A DNA stretch of 38,912 nt. Source: an uncultured Burkholderiales bacterium. Lineage in GTDB: Bacteria > Pseudomonadota > Gammaproteobacteria > Burkholderiales > Burkholderiaceae_C. Of the stretch, positions 15,328 to 23,771 are shown piece after piece. The notes under the pieces were generated by a model. It was given only the letters and a program-made list of their open reading frames with translations, had not been told where the DNA came from and searched no databases. Numbering within the stretch: the stretch's first letter is position 1; every line of letters starts with the position of its first letter. The position numbers and the translations under genes were made by a program. The stretch spans positions 1 through 38,912 of the forward strand of contig CALMQI010000197.1 in the NCBI GenBank assembly GCA_937871935.1, written 5' to 3'.

Positions 15328-15341
15328 ATTTGCTGGCAAAT
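15328..15341. promoter_or_regulatory. 14-bp palindrome upstream of the AlpA-type gene
   Basis: ATTTGC-TG-GCAAAT is a perfect dyad lying 65 bases before the AlpA-type start. It stands out because it is AT-rich in a GC-rich setting. It could be an operator, for AlpA itself or for a host regulator; this is inferred from symmetry and position only. Confidence 0.35.
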
Positions 15342-15457
15342 CTCGCTCGTTTAATCTTCCATGGGCTCGGCCACACGACGACGCGCCGACCCACGCTACC
15401 GACGTGCGGCTTCGAAATTTGGCGCGACGATCCGCCGGCGACGATTGGCGTGACGGC

Positions 15458-16014
15458 TCAGTCGATCGGCGCAATTGCCTGCATTGGCTTGCTGCGCTCA
15501 GACGGGCACGTATTCGGCAGGGTGAACGTGACGGTGGTTCCCAAGTCTGGCGCCGAGTCCAGCCTGATGCTGCCGCCATGCTTTTGCGCGATTCGCTGAC
15601 ACGTGACCAGTCCGATCCCGGTTCCGGTCAACTGGCCGGCCGAGTGGAAGCGTTGAAACGGCGCGAACAGCTGGGTCGCCGCCTTCGCGTCGAAACCGGC
15701 ACCGTAGTCGACCATGCTGACCCCTACCTCGCCGTCTTGCACGGTCGATTCCAGCCAACCCTGCGCGACCGCGCGCCGGGCGCTGAACTTCCACGCGTTG
15801 CCCAGCAGGTTCGACAGCAGTGATCGCGCGAGCCCGGGATCGCAGCAAACCATCAGATTCGGCGGCGCAGATAGTTCACTTGACGCTGCGGCTTCTGCCG
15901 GCGCAGATCGTCGACGATTTCCCGCGCGATCACCGCTAGATCGACTTCCTCCGGCTCCGCCACCACCTGCGACACGAGCGCTGTCAGGAATGACCTGACA
16001 TCGACCCGCATTTC
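15458..16014 (-). pseudogene. Histidine kinase C-terminal remnant with a frameshift
   Basis: The minus strand encodes the ATP-binding half of a sensor histidine kinase. It has an N box (NLLGNAWKFSA), a G1 box (DYGAGFD), an F region (LFAPFQRFH) and a G2 box (GTGIGLVTCQRIAQKHGG). The upstream part, from ATG 16014, reads EEVDLAVIAREIVDDLRR and PQRQV, which is the usual lead-in to the N box, but in another frame. Around 15873 one G seems to have been lost after CAAGTG. The HisKA dimerisation helix and all sensor domains are missing. The gene ends beside the AlpA gene and is divergent from the diguanylate cyclase, so it is a relic. Confidence 0.8.
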
Positions 16015-16166
16015 CTCGCTTCAACCGCTGCCGCCACCGCCAATATGGAGATCCGTGCGGGCTCCTGACGGCCCGCGTCGTCCGGTGACGGTTTGCCGGA
16101 CCGGCGAGCTGGTCGAACGGTCCGATACCAGCGCCCGGACGATCACCGGCATCGGAAAACTCGACC

Positions 16167-18278
16167 TTGAACCACCGACAACGCAGTCGCGCAGTCGAAC
16201 GCCTCCGGGTGGATCCGACGCCCGTTGCGGCCGTCGCGCGCGAGCGTTTCGCGAGCAGGCTCGAGCGCTTTGGCGTCCGGTTGAAATGGCTGCCGACGCT
16301 AAAGATCCAATTCATTCTCATGGCCGTGGTCACCGGCGTTCTGGCAGCCGCGTGCACGGCGCAGCTGATGCTGTCGAAGACCGAGAGCAGCATCGAGCAG
16401 CTGATTCTCCAGACCGCCGTCGAGGACCGCGAAAAGACGGCGGCCTTGCTGTCCGGCAAGCTGCAGATCCTGCAGTCGGTGCTGACCGACGTTGTCAGGC
16501 ACACCGGGCAGTCGCACTGGAGCGATGCTGCCAGCATGGCCGAACATCTTGCCGAGGACCATGCGCTGCACGTGCTGTTCGATGTGGTCTTTGCGGTTGC
16601 GCCGGACGGCAAGATGCTGGCGCGGCTTGAGAAGGGCAGACCGTCGACCGAGCTGCCGAACGTGGCCGATCGCGAGTACTTCCGTCGCGTGATGCAGACC
16701 GACCAGCCGGTGGTGTCCGAACCGTTGTTCGGCAAGGTGTCGGGCGCGCCGTTGCTGGTCATTGCCGTGCCGGTCCTGTCGGCCGACCGCCGTGTCATCG
16801 GGGCGATCGGCGGCACGCTGCTGCTGGACTCGACAGTGTTGTTCGCTGATCTGCACGCGGCGGCGGCGACCACAGGCGCCAGCGAGCTCGTGATGGACCG
16901 ATCCGGCGTGATCCTGTCGCACTCGGACCGCTCCCGCCGGATGGGTCGGGCCGTCGACCAGCCGGGCCTGCAGGCCTCGGTGGACGAGTGGCTGAGCTCG
17001 GGCAGTCCGATCGACACCCGGGGCCAGGGCAGCCGCGATGGGGGTTTCCTGGTGTCACGGGCAGGCATAGCGTTGTCGGACTGGACCTTGGTCCGCACAA
17101 CGCCTGAGTCGGTGGCCATGGCGCCGGTAGTGGCGGCGCGACGCACGGCATGGTCTTCGGCCGCCCTGGTGGGTGTCCTCGCGGCACTGCTGGCGGCTGC
17201 CATGACCGGCTACATCTCGCGGCCGATTTCGCAGTTGAAGCGGCGCGCCGAGGAACTGCTCGACGATCGCGACGGGCCGGGCGAGCCCTGGCCCGTGGCT
17301 CTCGGCGAGATCGGTGACCTCTCGCGGGCGTTTCAGCATGTCGTCGAGCTGCGCTCGCGCCAGCAAATCGAAGTGCAGGCCCTGCTGTCGCAGCTCGAGG
17401 CCGTGCTCGATCATGCCGAGATCGGCATCACGCTCACCCGCGATGGGCGGTTCGATCTGGTCAGCCGGCACTTCTGCCACATCTTCCGCTGCGAGAAGCA
17501 CGACGCCGTGGGACAGCCGACGCGGATGATCTATGCCAGCGACGATGCATATGCGGCATTGGCGGCCCGTGCGCGCCCGTCGTTCGTCGAGCACGGCACA
17601 TTCAACGGCGAACTCAAACTGATGAGGCGAACCGGCCAGGAATTCTGGGCTCGCATGCGCGGCCGGGCCATTTCGCCCGGCGACCAGTCGGCGGGCACGA
17701 TCTGGACCATTGAGGACATCACCGTCGAGCGCGAGCACAGGGACCACCTGACCTACTCGGCCAACCACGACGCCCTGACTGGGCTCGCAAACCGCGCGGC
17801 CTTCGAGCGGGCGCTCGAAGATGCCACCGTGGCGTCGCGGTCGGCGCCGTTCAGCGCGCTCTTCATCGACCTCGATCGGTTCAAGCAGGTCAACGATTCC
17901 GGCGGCCATGCCGCCGGCGACGCGTTGCTGCGCGACGTGGCTCACCAGATCAGCTCGAACCTGCGTGGCTCCGACTTGGTGGCCCGGCTCGGCGGCGACG
18001 AATTCGCCGTATTGCTGCGGGGCTGCCCTGAAGCCAGGGCGCTGGAGCTGGCCGAGACGCTGCGCACGGCGGTGCTCGAATACCGGCTGCAGTGGGACGG
18101 GCAGAGCTTCGGCGTGGGTGCCAGCGTGGGGCTGGTGGTCGTGTCAGGCAACTACGCCTCGGCGGCCGATGTCTTGCGCGCCGCCGATTCGGCGTGCTAC
18201 GCGGCCAAGCGACAAGGTCGCAACTGCGTGGCGGTCTACCCGACGCCCAGCGATCAGTTGGTCGCGGCGTTCCATTGA
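16167..18278 (+). CDS. Membrane diguanylate cyclase with Cache, HAMP, PAS and GGDEF domains
   Basis: The enzyme would make cyclic di-GMP from two GTP in response to a periplasmic signal. The 703-residue order is: transmembrane helix near 45-68, a double-Cache sensor domain of about 260 residues (with the pattern NVADREYFRRVM and PLLVIAVPVL), a second helix near 327-351, HAMP, PAS near 408-525 and GGDEF from about 530. The catalytic motif GGDEF is intact at 609-613 and a product-inhibition site RGSD lies at 600-603, five residues before it, so feedback control is expected. The start used is a TTG at 16167 with GGAAA upstream; a GTG at 16209 is possible. No EAL domain is present. Confidence 0.92.
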   Translation: MNHRQRSRAVERLRVDPTPVAAVARERFASRLERFGVRLKWLPTLKIQFILMAVVTGVLAAACTAQLMLSKTESSIEQLILQTAVEDREKTAALLSGKLQILQSVLTDVVRHTGQSHWSDAASMAEHLAEDHALHVLFDVVFAVAPDGKMLARLEKGRPSTELPNVADREYFRRVMQTDQPVVSEPLFGKVSGAPLLVIAVPVLSADRRVIGAIGGTLLLDSTVLFADLHAAAATTGASELVMDRSGVILSHSDRSRRMGRAVDQPGLQASVDEWLSSGSPIDTRGQGSRDGGFLVSRAGIALSDWTLVRTTPESVAMAPVVAARRTAWSSAALVGVLAALLAAAMTGYISRPISQLKRRAEELLDDRDGPGEPWPVALGEIGDLSRAFQHVVELRSRQQIEVQALLSQLEAVLDHAEIGITLTRDGRFDLVSRHFCHIFRCEKHDAVGQPTRMIYASDDAYAALAARARPSFVEHGTFNGELKLMRRTGQEFWARMRGRAISPGDQSAGTIWTIEDITVEREHRDHLTYSANHDALTGLANRAAFERALEDATVASRSAPFSALFIDLDRFKQVNDSGGHAAGDALLRDVAHQISSNLRGSDLVARLGGDEFAVLLRGCPEARALELAETLRTAVLEYRLQWDGQSFGVGASVGLVVVSGNYASAADVLRAADSACYAAKRQGRNCVAVYPTPSDQLVAAFH

Positions 18279-18311
18279 TGGCAAGCGATCTCCGCGGCGG
18301 CAAGCTCGCCG

Positions 18312-18725
18312 TCAAGGCCGCTCCGGTCGACGCGGAAGGTCTAGCGCGTATCGAGAGCGCACAGCGGCGATCCAGATCCTTGCCTCATTGACAGTGGCGA
18401 AGATCTCGTAGGGCTGCTCGGTGAATTTCAGTGCGATGAAGTGCCGGATCGCCGCAACGATGCGCTCGTCGGTGACGACAGCGGCCACGACGATCGATGG
18501 ATTGATCATCATCGGGCCCACGTGCAGCGCCGCCATTTCAGCCGTTGCCTCTTCGGAGATCTCGTAGCTGCCGACATCGAGGTAGTCGGTGATCGAGTAC
18601 CGCAGATCGTCGAAGCGTGGATCTGCACAGATGCGCTCGAAGGAATGCCTCCGCTCGGCGATGGTGACGTCGCCCTAGTATTTGCGATAGATCCCGCGCT
18701 GCTCCCAGATCAGTTCGAATGCCAC
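18312..18725 (-). pseudogene. Small protein gene with an in-frame amber stop (family copy A)
   Basis: From GTG 18725 (GGGGGAA ribosome site upstream) the frame reads VAFELIWEQRGIYRKY, then TAG at 18677-18675, then continues without shift for 120 residues: GDVTIAERRHSFERICADPR, later PSIVVAAVVTDERIVAAI and PYEIFATVNEARIW. One base change in a Trp or Tyr codon would explain the stop. The fold recalls STAS/SEC14-like small proteins (EL-W...GDVT...FSTxxEAR), but I cannot name it. A second, more decayed relative lies at 21460-21840, on the other side of the chemoreceptor. Restart at the internal ATG 18536 would lose the first half. Confidence 0.7.
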
Positions 18726-18803
18726 GCTTCGATTCCCCCGACCGCATTCTGCGCCGAAGATTCCGCGCTCTCAGTATCGCCAGAGCCGCACCGCTGGCAG
18801 GCA

Positions 18804-19034
18804 TCAGATACTGCAGCTTGAGCAGCCCCGCTGCCTTTGAACCGGGGGGCACTTGACCGAGCCGTAGGAACAGAACACGCAGCAGTCGCCGGCCTTCGGT
18901 CGCAGCAGTTTCTTGCACTCTTCGCACTCGTAGAAGAACTGGCAGGTATCGGTAGGCATGCGCTCCTGCTTGGCGTGCCCGCACTGAGGGCACGTCAACA
19001 CAGAGTCGAGCAAAGGCGTGGTCGCAGTGTTCAC
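18804..19034 (-). CDS. GDCCVxC-domain zinc-ribbon protein of mercury/metal resistance loci
   Basis: The 76-residue product carries a CPQCGH knuckle near residue 15, CEECKKLLRPKAGDCCVFC near residues 36-54 and a KCPP motif. This is the GDCCVxC family of small putative zinc-binding proteins that commonly sits in mer operons and metal-resistance islands. Its role is not established. Translation starts at a GTG that overlaps the stop of a merP-like frame (GTGA), which shows that it was once read with that gene. It appears intact although the upstream gene is only a fragment. Confidence 0.85.
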   Translation of the reverse strand: MNTATTPLLDSVLTCPQCGHAKQERMPTDTCQFFYECEECKKLLRPKAGDCCVFCSYGSVKCPPVQRQRGCSSCSI

Positions 19035-19162
19035 TTGTGCTCCGTGGAAGGCTATCCCTCGTCGGTCGTCGCATTGATGACGATCGTGGCACAGGTATTG
19101 TCGGCGTCGAACGTGACAGTGGCCCTCTTCTTCTCGAAGTCGATTCGCGCTTGGCTCACGCC
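19031..19162 (-). pseudogene. C-terminal fragment of a MerP-like heavy-metal-binding protein
   Basis: The frame reads GVSQARIDFEKKRATVTFDA and ends with ATTDEG, a stop (TAG) and PSTEHK before a final TGA. This matches the second half of the MerP/CopZ-type HMA fold, where the sequence normally runs ATTDAGYPS, so a Tyr codon has become a stop. The N-terminal half with the CxxC metal site is missing; in its place lies the end of the chemoreceptor gene. It is a remnant of a mer-type locus. Confidence 0.65.
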
Positions 19163-19169
19163 CGCACTT

Positions 19170-21215
19170 CTACAGGCCGCGCTTGGCGCGCGTGAGGATC
19201 GTGGCGACCTCGGTCGATACCCGGGCGAACTGAGAGCCTGACCCGATCAGCCGCTCGGCCTGCGCGTATTGGCCAGTGTTGATCTGCTTGGCTACCGCGC
19301 CGGCGGTCTGGTGGAATTCGGCATGCTTCGTCGTCAGCTCAACAAACGTCGGTCGCGCGCCCCACTGCACACCACCAGGGCCGTGAATCCACTTGCCCAA
19401 GGGGCATTGATCGTCGCGGCAGATCGCGTCGCTGTCCAGTTTGTCTCGCTCGGCGATCGCTTTGCGCAGTTTCACCTTCCACTGCCGATGGGCCTCGATC
19501 GCCTGGTCGAAGTTGAAGTCGAGCACGGTGACTGACTCGTCCACCACCGCCAGCATCAGCCCGTCGGGCATTCTGAACCGCGCCACTTCCTCGGCCAACG
19601 TGTGGGCTTGATCCTTCATGGCCGAGGCCGCCGCAGCCGTCTGCTCCACGAGCGCAGCGTTTTGCTGCGTCATGCGGTCCAGTTCGTGAACGGCTTCGCC
19701 GATCTGTTCGACGCCAAGGCTCTGCTCGCGGGCGCCGGTGGCCACTTCGCCCAGCAGTTGGTCGACGCGCTGCGATGAACTGACGATCTCCTTGATCGTT
19801 GTCCCCGCGCCGCGCACGATGGTCGTACCCGCCTGCACCTGCTGAACACTGTGGGCGATCAAGGCCTTGATCTCGCGCGCGGCCTCGGCACTGCGCTTGG
19901 CCAGCATGCGCACCTCGGTGGCAACCACCGCGAAACCGCGCCCCTCGTCGCCCGCACGCGCGGCCTCGACCGCGGCGTTGAGTGCCAGGATGTTCGTTTG
20001 GAACGCGATGCTGTCAATGGTGGCCACGATGTCGCCGATCTGCGACGACGACTGGCGGATTCCTTCCATGGTCTGCACCACTTCATGCATCACGCGACCT
20101 CCGTCGGAGGCAATCTGGGCGTTGTGGCGGGCCACGCCGGAGGCCTCCTGCGTGTGCTCCGCCGTACTCTTCACTGTCGACGCAATCTCCTCCATCGACG
20201 CCGCCGACTCTTCCAGGTTCGCCGCCGCCTGCTCGGTGCGCGACGACAAATCCATCGCTCCCGAGGCGATCTCGCTGCTGGAATGGACGATCTCATCGCT
20301 CGAACGGCGAATCCGCAAGACCATGCCACGCAGCGATTCCTGCATCGCTTTCAGCTCCAGCATCAGCTGGGCAGCCTCGTCACCTCCCCAGGGCGAAGGT
20401 GACGTCGTCAGATCACCTTGCGTCATGGCCCGCAAGTGCCGGCGGGTCTCGCGCAGGCCGCCGTCCATCACCCGGTAGAAGCACAAGAAGAGGTATATGG
20501 CGACCAACAGCGAGGAAACGACTACGCCCGCTATCCACTGAGTACGCCTTATTGCCAGATCACGCAGGTCACCGGTGTACACGCCCGATCCGACGATCCA
20601 GCCCCAGGGCTCGAAGCCCATGACGTACGAAACCTTGTCCACTGGACGATCTTCGCCAGGCTTGGGCCACTGGTAGGCGACGAAACCCTTGCCGTGCTGC
20701 TGCACCTCGGCCACGAACGCCCTGAAAAGTGCCAGACCATTCGGATCCTTCAGGTCGCCGACATCCTTGCCATTCAACTCTGGTTTGATGGGGTGCATCA
20801 GCACGCGCGGCTGCATGTCGTTGACCCAGAAGTATTCGCCCTTGTCGTAGCGCAGGGTGGCCAACGATTGCAGGGCCATCTGCTGTGCCTGCTCTCGCGG
20901 TAGCTGGCCGCGGGCCTCCAATGCCTGCGCCCAAGCGATCACGCCGTGAGCGACCTCGACATGCTGGCGAGTCGCGTCCATGCGGGCTTGCAGTCCGTGT
21001 CGATACTCAGATACCTGTTGCCAGCCCAGCACTGCCAACAATGGCGCGGTAAACGTCAAAGAGATGATCAGCGCCTTTGCCGAGAACCGCAGTTGTCGAA
21101 ACAGCCGTACCCCGGGTGCCCAAGTGCCGTGATAGGCAAAGAAGCCTTCATCGCTGCTCTGGCGAACGGACTGTAGGGCCGAAGGCGTCGGTACTGATGA
21201 AAGCACAGCTGACAT
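19170..21215 (-). CDS. Methyl-accepting chemotaxis protein with Cache sensor and CZB zinc-binding domain
   Basis: This 681-residue chemoreceptor has a first transmembrane helix near residues 46-66, a single-Cache periplasmic domain (patterns YDKGEYFWVNDMQPRVLMHP and VGSGVYTGDL), a second helix near 228-250, HAMP and the signalling domain with the conserved hairpin tip DSIAFQTNILALNAAVEAAR. After the signalling domain it carries a chemoreceptor zinc-binding (CZB) domain from about residue 565, with HRQWK, CPLGKWIHG and HAEFH. CZB domains bind zinc and link chemoreceptors or cyclases to zinc or hypochlorite. The lack of a C-terminal NWETF-like pentapeptide fits a receptor without CheR tethering. 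No other che genes are nearby. Confidence 0.93.
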   Translation of the reverse strand: MSAVLSSVPTPSALQSVRQSSDEGFFAYHGTWAPGVRLFRQLRFSAKALIISLTFTAPLLAVLGWQQVSEYRHGLQARMDATRQHVEVAHGVIAWAQALEARGQLPREQAQQMALQSLATLRYDKGEYFWVNDMQPRVLMHPIKPELNGKDVGDLKDPNGLALFRAFVAEVQQHGKGFVAYQWPKPGEDRPVDKVSYVMGFEPWGWIVGSGVYTGDLRDLAIRRTQWIAGVVVSSLLVAIYLFLCFYRVMDGGLRETRRHLRAMTQGDLTTSPSPWGGDEAAQLMLELKAMQESLRGMVLRIRRSSDEIVHSSSEIASGAMDLSSRTEQAAANLEESAASMEEIASTVKSTAEHTQEASGVARHNAQIASDGGRVMHEVVQTMEGIRQSSSQIGDIVATIDSIAFQTNILALNAAVEAARAGDEGRGFAVVATEVRMLAKRSAEAAREIKALIAHSVQQVQAGTTIVRGAGTTIKEIVSSSQRVDQLLGEVATGAREQSLGVEQIGEAVHELDRMTQQNAALVEQTAAAASAMKDQAHTLAEEVARFRMPDGLMLAVVDESVTVLDFNFDQAIEAHRQWKVKLRKAIAERDKLDSDAICRDDQCPLGKWIHGPGGVQWGARPTFVELTTKHAEFHQTAGAVAKQINTGQYAQAERLIGSGSQFARVSTEVATILTRAKRGL

Positions 21216-21459
21216 GTTCTCTAAGTCCGTTCTTGATCCTGACTAGCGATATCGGCAGCACCGACTTGGTGCTTGAGCAGCAATTGCAGGCAATCGGCCT
21301 GTACCATCGCTTCCGCCGGCACGAGCGCTGCACGAAGGGGAGAGCGCCTTTTCTCGGCCCCCGGCGGCGTTAAGTGCTTCACAGCGCACTGAATCCTTAC
21401 GAGAAGCTGAGAAGCGCGAGTTTGCGCTGCAAGGGGAATCGGATCTAAGACTCGAGCTG

Positions 21460-21840
21460 CGCCAGTGGTCAAGCGGCGACTGCTGCGCCAACCGTTCCCG
21501 GGCCTGCGCAAGGTCGGTTGCGACCATCGCCATCGGTGTCTTCTGCGACGGACCGGCGATGGTGTGGCCAGCGCAGCGAAGGCGTTATCGGTTGTGACGA
21601 CGACGGCGCGAATATTGAGGTTTGTGCGCATCGAGCCGAGCCAGATAGCGGACGCGCTCGAAAGCCTGAGCGTCGATGCCGTGCCCCTCACAGGCCGGAA
21701 GTCGCTGATGATGTAGCGCAACGACTCGAAGCGCGGGTGCGCTGCGATCTCTTCAGCCGAGCGCACAACTCGGCAGAAGCCACGAGTCCCCAAAGGAACT
21801 TGGCGACACCACGGGGCGGCCAGTCGCTTCTGTATGGCAT
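21460..21840 (-). pseudogene. Decayed relative of the 18312-18725 gene (family copy B)
   Basis: Starting at ATG 21840 the minus strand reads MPYRSDWPPRGVAKFLWGLV, then moves through other frames: SAEEIAAHPRFESLRYIISD, DAQAFERVRYLARLDAH, TNLNIRAVVVTTDNAFAALA and MAMVATDLAQARERLAQ. In order these match copy A (EL-W-RG start, ADPRFDDLRYSITD, PSIVVAAVVTD, FATVNEAR). At least three frameshifts are needed. It lies upstream of the chemoreceptor and is divergent from the IS1182-type relic. Confidence 0.65.
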
Positions 21841-22049
21841 TCGGATACCCTGATCACGCTGACCGCTGTTTGGACCCTTCGCGCGGCGAACGCGAGTCGT
21901 TCGACAGTTCAGGGCTCGATGCGGACATCGGGCGTCGTCTCCGTATGGCGCACGATGTGCATCGCCACCTCGATCCCGGCGGCCTCGCTGCCCATGCCCA
22001 ACGCGGTGTGAGGTGCAAGTTCGAATTTGAAGAGTAGAGTGTTTAACGA

Positions 22050-22521
22050 CGAATACTTCCGGCGGCAAGTTCGAGGGCCGCTTCGACAAGCGCGACTTCA
22101 TCTACGACAGCACGCGCGACGTGTACCGATGCTCTGCGGGGCAGGAAGCCATCTGCAGGTTCACCGCTGTCGAGGACGGGAAGACGTTGCACAAGTACTG
22201 GTCGTCCTCGTGCGGGAGCTGCCACCTCAGCCGAAGTGCACTCCGGCCCCGAACCGACGCATCAGTCGTTGGGAGCATGAGGATGTTCTCGAGATCGTCC
22301 AGGAACGCCTCGACAGCTTGCCCGAAGCCTCTCGACTATGACAGCGCACGGTGGAACACGTGTTCGGCACGCCGAAGGCGTGGATGGGATCCACGCACTT
22401 CCGAACCAGGACATTGTCTCGAGTGCGAACCGAGATGAGTCTGCAGGTCTTGGCCTACAACCTGCAGCGAATGATCAAGCTCCTTGGAGCTGAGAAGCTG
22501 ATCGCCGAGATGAGGGCGTAG
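22050..22521 (+). mobile_element. IS1182-family transposase C-terminal relic
   Basis: The segment reads GKFEGRFDKRDFIYDSTRDV, then VEDGKTLHKYWSSSCGSC in one frame, NRRISRWEHEDVLEIVQERL in another, a TGA at 22339, then QRTVEHVFGTPKAWMGSTHF and MSLQVLAYNLQRMIKLLGAE to the TAG at 22519. This is the end of the DDE transposases of the IS1182 type, including the conserved RxxxEHxFG and AYNLxRM motifs. It has one frameshift and one nonsense change, and the N-terminal half is gone. No terminal inverted repeats were found. Confidence 0.8.
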
Positions 22522-22978
22522 AGCCCGGGGAGCCCGGACGCTGGGCGTGCGCTCTAACGCTGACTGAGACTTCCCTTCACGAGCTAACCGCGATCACCAC
22601 GAACTCTTGCTCCCGGTCGCCGCAGCTGTTTGCACACGGCCGCAGTCTGAAGCGGAAGTCGCCTCGCGAGAGAGGCCGCTTGGCAGCGATTCCAGCCGGT
22701 ATTAGGCTGCTGCCCGACTCACGCTGACAACCCGAAAGCAGTCGTTGGACCTGGCGGCAGGCGCCGGCCCGAACGGCAGCAATACGAGGTCGTGCAGTCA
22801 TAAAACGTTCACAGGTGCGTTTGCGGTGCGCCCACGACTGCTTCGCTGCCACTCGAACTCGCGCTCACGACCCGAAGCGGTCTGGCGGACTTCGCAAGAG
22901 CGGTCAGTTGCACGAGCCGAGAGAATGCATCATGCCGACACGTGCGACAGCTCACGCGGTGGTTCGGGGTTGACCGGA
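22522..22978. other. Gap without a recognisable gene
   Basis: About 450 bases follow the transposase relic. Open frames exist but have the Arg/Ser/Pro-rich make-up of chance frames and match nothing I know. It is probably decayed sequence. Confidence 0.5.
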
Positions 22979-23105
22979 TCAGTAGACAACGACCGAGCGG
23001 ATTGATTCGCCTGACTTCATCAGCTCGAACCGCGTATTGATGTCGTCGAGCGCCATCCGGTGCGTGATCAGGCCGTCGATGTTGAGCTTGCTCCATGTAC
23101 CAGTC
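22979..23105 (-). pseudogene. C-terminal fragment of a zinc alcohol dehydrogenase (AdhC/FrmA type)
   Basis: The minus strand reads KLNIDGLITHRMALDDINTR and then FELMKSGESIRSVVVY to a TGA at 22979. This is the usual ending of class III alcohol dehydrogenases / S-(hydroxymethyl)glutathione dehydrogenases and close relatives. Just upstream, TACATGGAG looks like the preceding RYMEGK segment with two bases lost, and beyond it the frame is not recognisable. Only some 40 of about 370 residues remain. Confidence 0.75.
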
Positions 23106-23175
23106 TTGTGCGTCTGGACCACGACTGCCCGTATCGCCGCGCCAAGAGATCAGAACGACGCCGCCGACGTGTGCG

Positions 23176-23512
23176 ATGAGCATCGCTGAAGGTCGGCACC
23201 TGGTCCCAGTTCGCCAACCCGGAAGTAATCGACATCCTGGGCGCCAGCGACTTTGACTTCACGATCGTCAACACCGAGCACGGTGCCGTCGGACTGGAGA
23301 CGGCAGAAGGGCTGGTGAGAGCCTGCGACGCCGCCGGGCTGGTGCCGATCGTACGCATACCGGCGAACGAAGGGCACATGATCACCAAAGCGCTCGACAT
23401 GGGTGCCGCGGCGGTGCTGATACCGAAGATCTCGTCCGCTGGCGAACTCGAGCAGGCGGTGCGTGCCAGCCAGTACGCGCAGCACGGACGCGAGGCGCGT
23501 GGGCTGGACCAC
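23176..23512 (+). pseudogene. HpcH/HpaI-type aldolase, truncated and frameshifted
   Basis: A coherent frame reads LKVGTWSQFANPEVIDILGA, FTIVNTEHGAVGLETAEGLV and VRIPANEGHMITKALDMGAA to QYAQHGREARG. This is the N-terminal half of 2-oxo-acid class II aldolases of the HpcH/HpaI family. ATG AGC ATC at 23176 looks like the original start but is out of frame, and a TGA precedes the good frame, so one or two bases are missing. After about residue 105 the family likeness stops, whereas full proteins have about 250 residues. The remaining codons to 23632 show no family match. Confidence 0.75.
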
Positions 23513-23723
23513 GGTGCGGAAGTGGTCGTTCCCTCGGAAAAGCTGCGCCGGTCAAAGCCGATCTCCGATGGCGCGAACCATCGGTCAGATCGAGAGTTCG
23601 ACGTGGTACTGGCAATGGCGAGGGCAGGCTAGCTCGCGCCCGCGCATCTCACTTCCTAGGAGCAGCGCTACGGCAGTGCGTGATCGCCTCCGTGTCCTTC
23701 ACAGCGCCCTGCCCAGAAATGAC

Positions 23724-23746
23724 AACGGGCGCCGGCAGCGCCCGTT
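23724..23746 (-). terminator. Intrinsic-type terminator after gltI
   Basis: AACGGGCGC at 23724-23732 pairs perfectly with GCGCCCGTT at 23738-23746 around a 5-base loop. It lies 26 bases beyond the gltI stop on the minus strand. The following bases are only moderately T-rich. Confidence 0.65.
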
Positions 23747-23771
23747 CGGCAGTGCATTGAGGTCGTTCAAG

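Noticed and set aside
17055-17945. 296-codon minus-strand frame
   Set aside because: Antisense to the diguanylate cyclase, which carries an intact GGDEF motif and correct domain order.
21880-22040. Minus-strand segment ending AMHIVRHTETTPDVRIEP
   Set aside because: It looks mildly protein-like, but I could not assign a family or a start, so it is not listed as a gene or relic.
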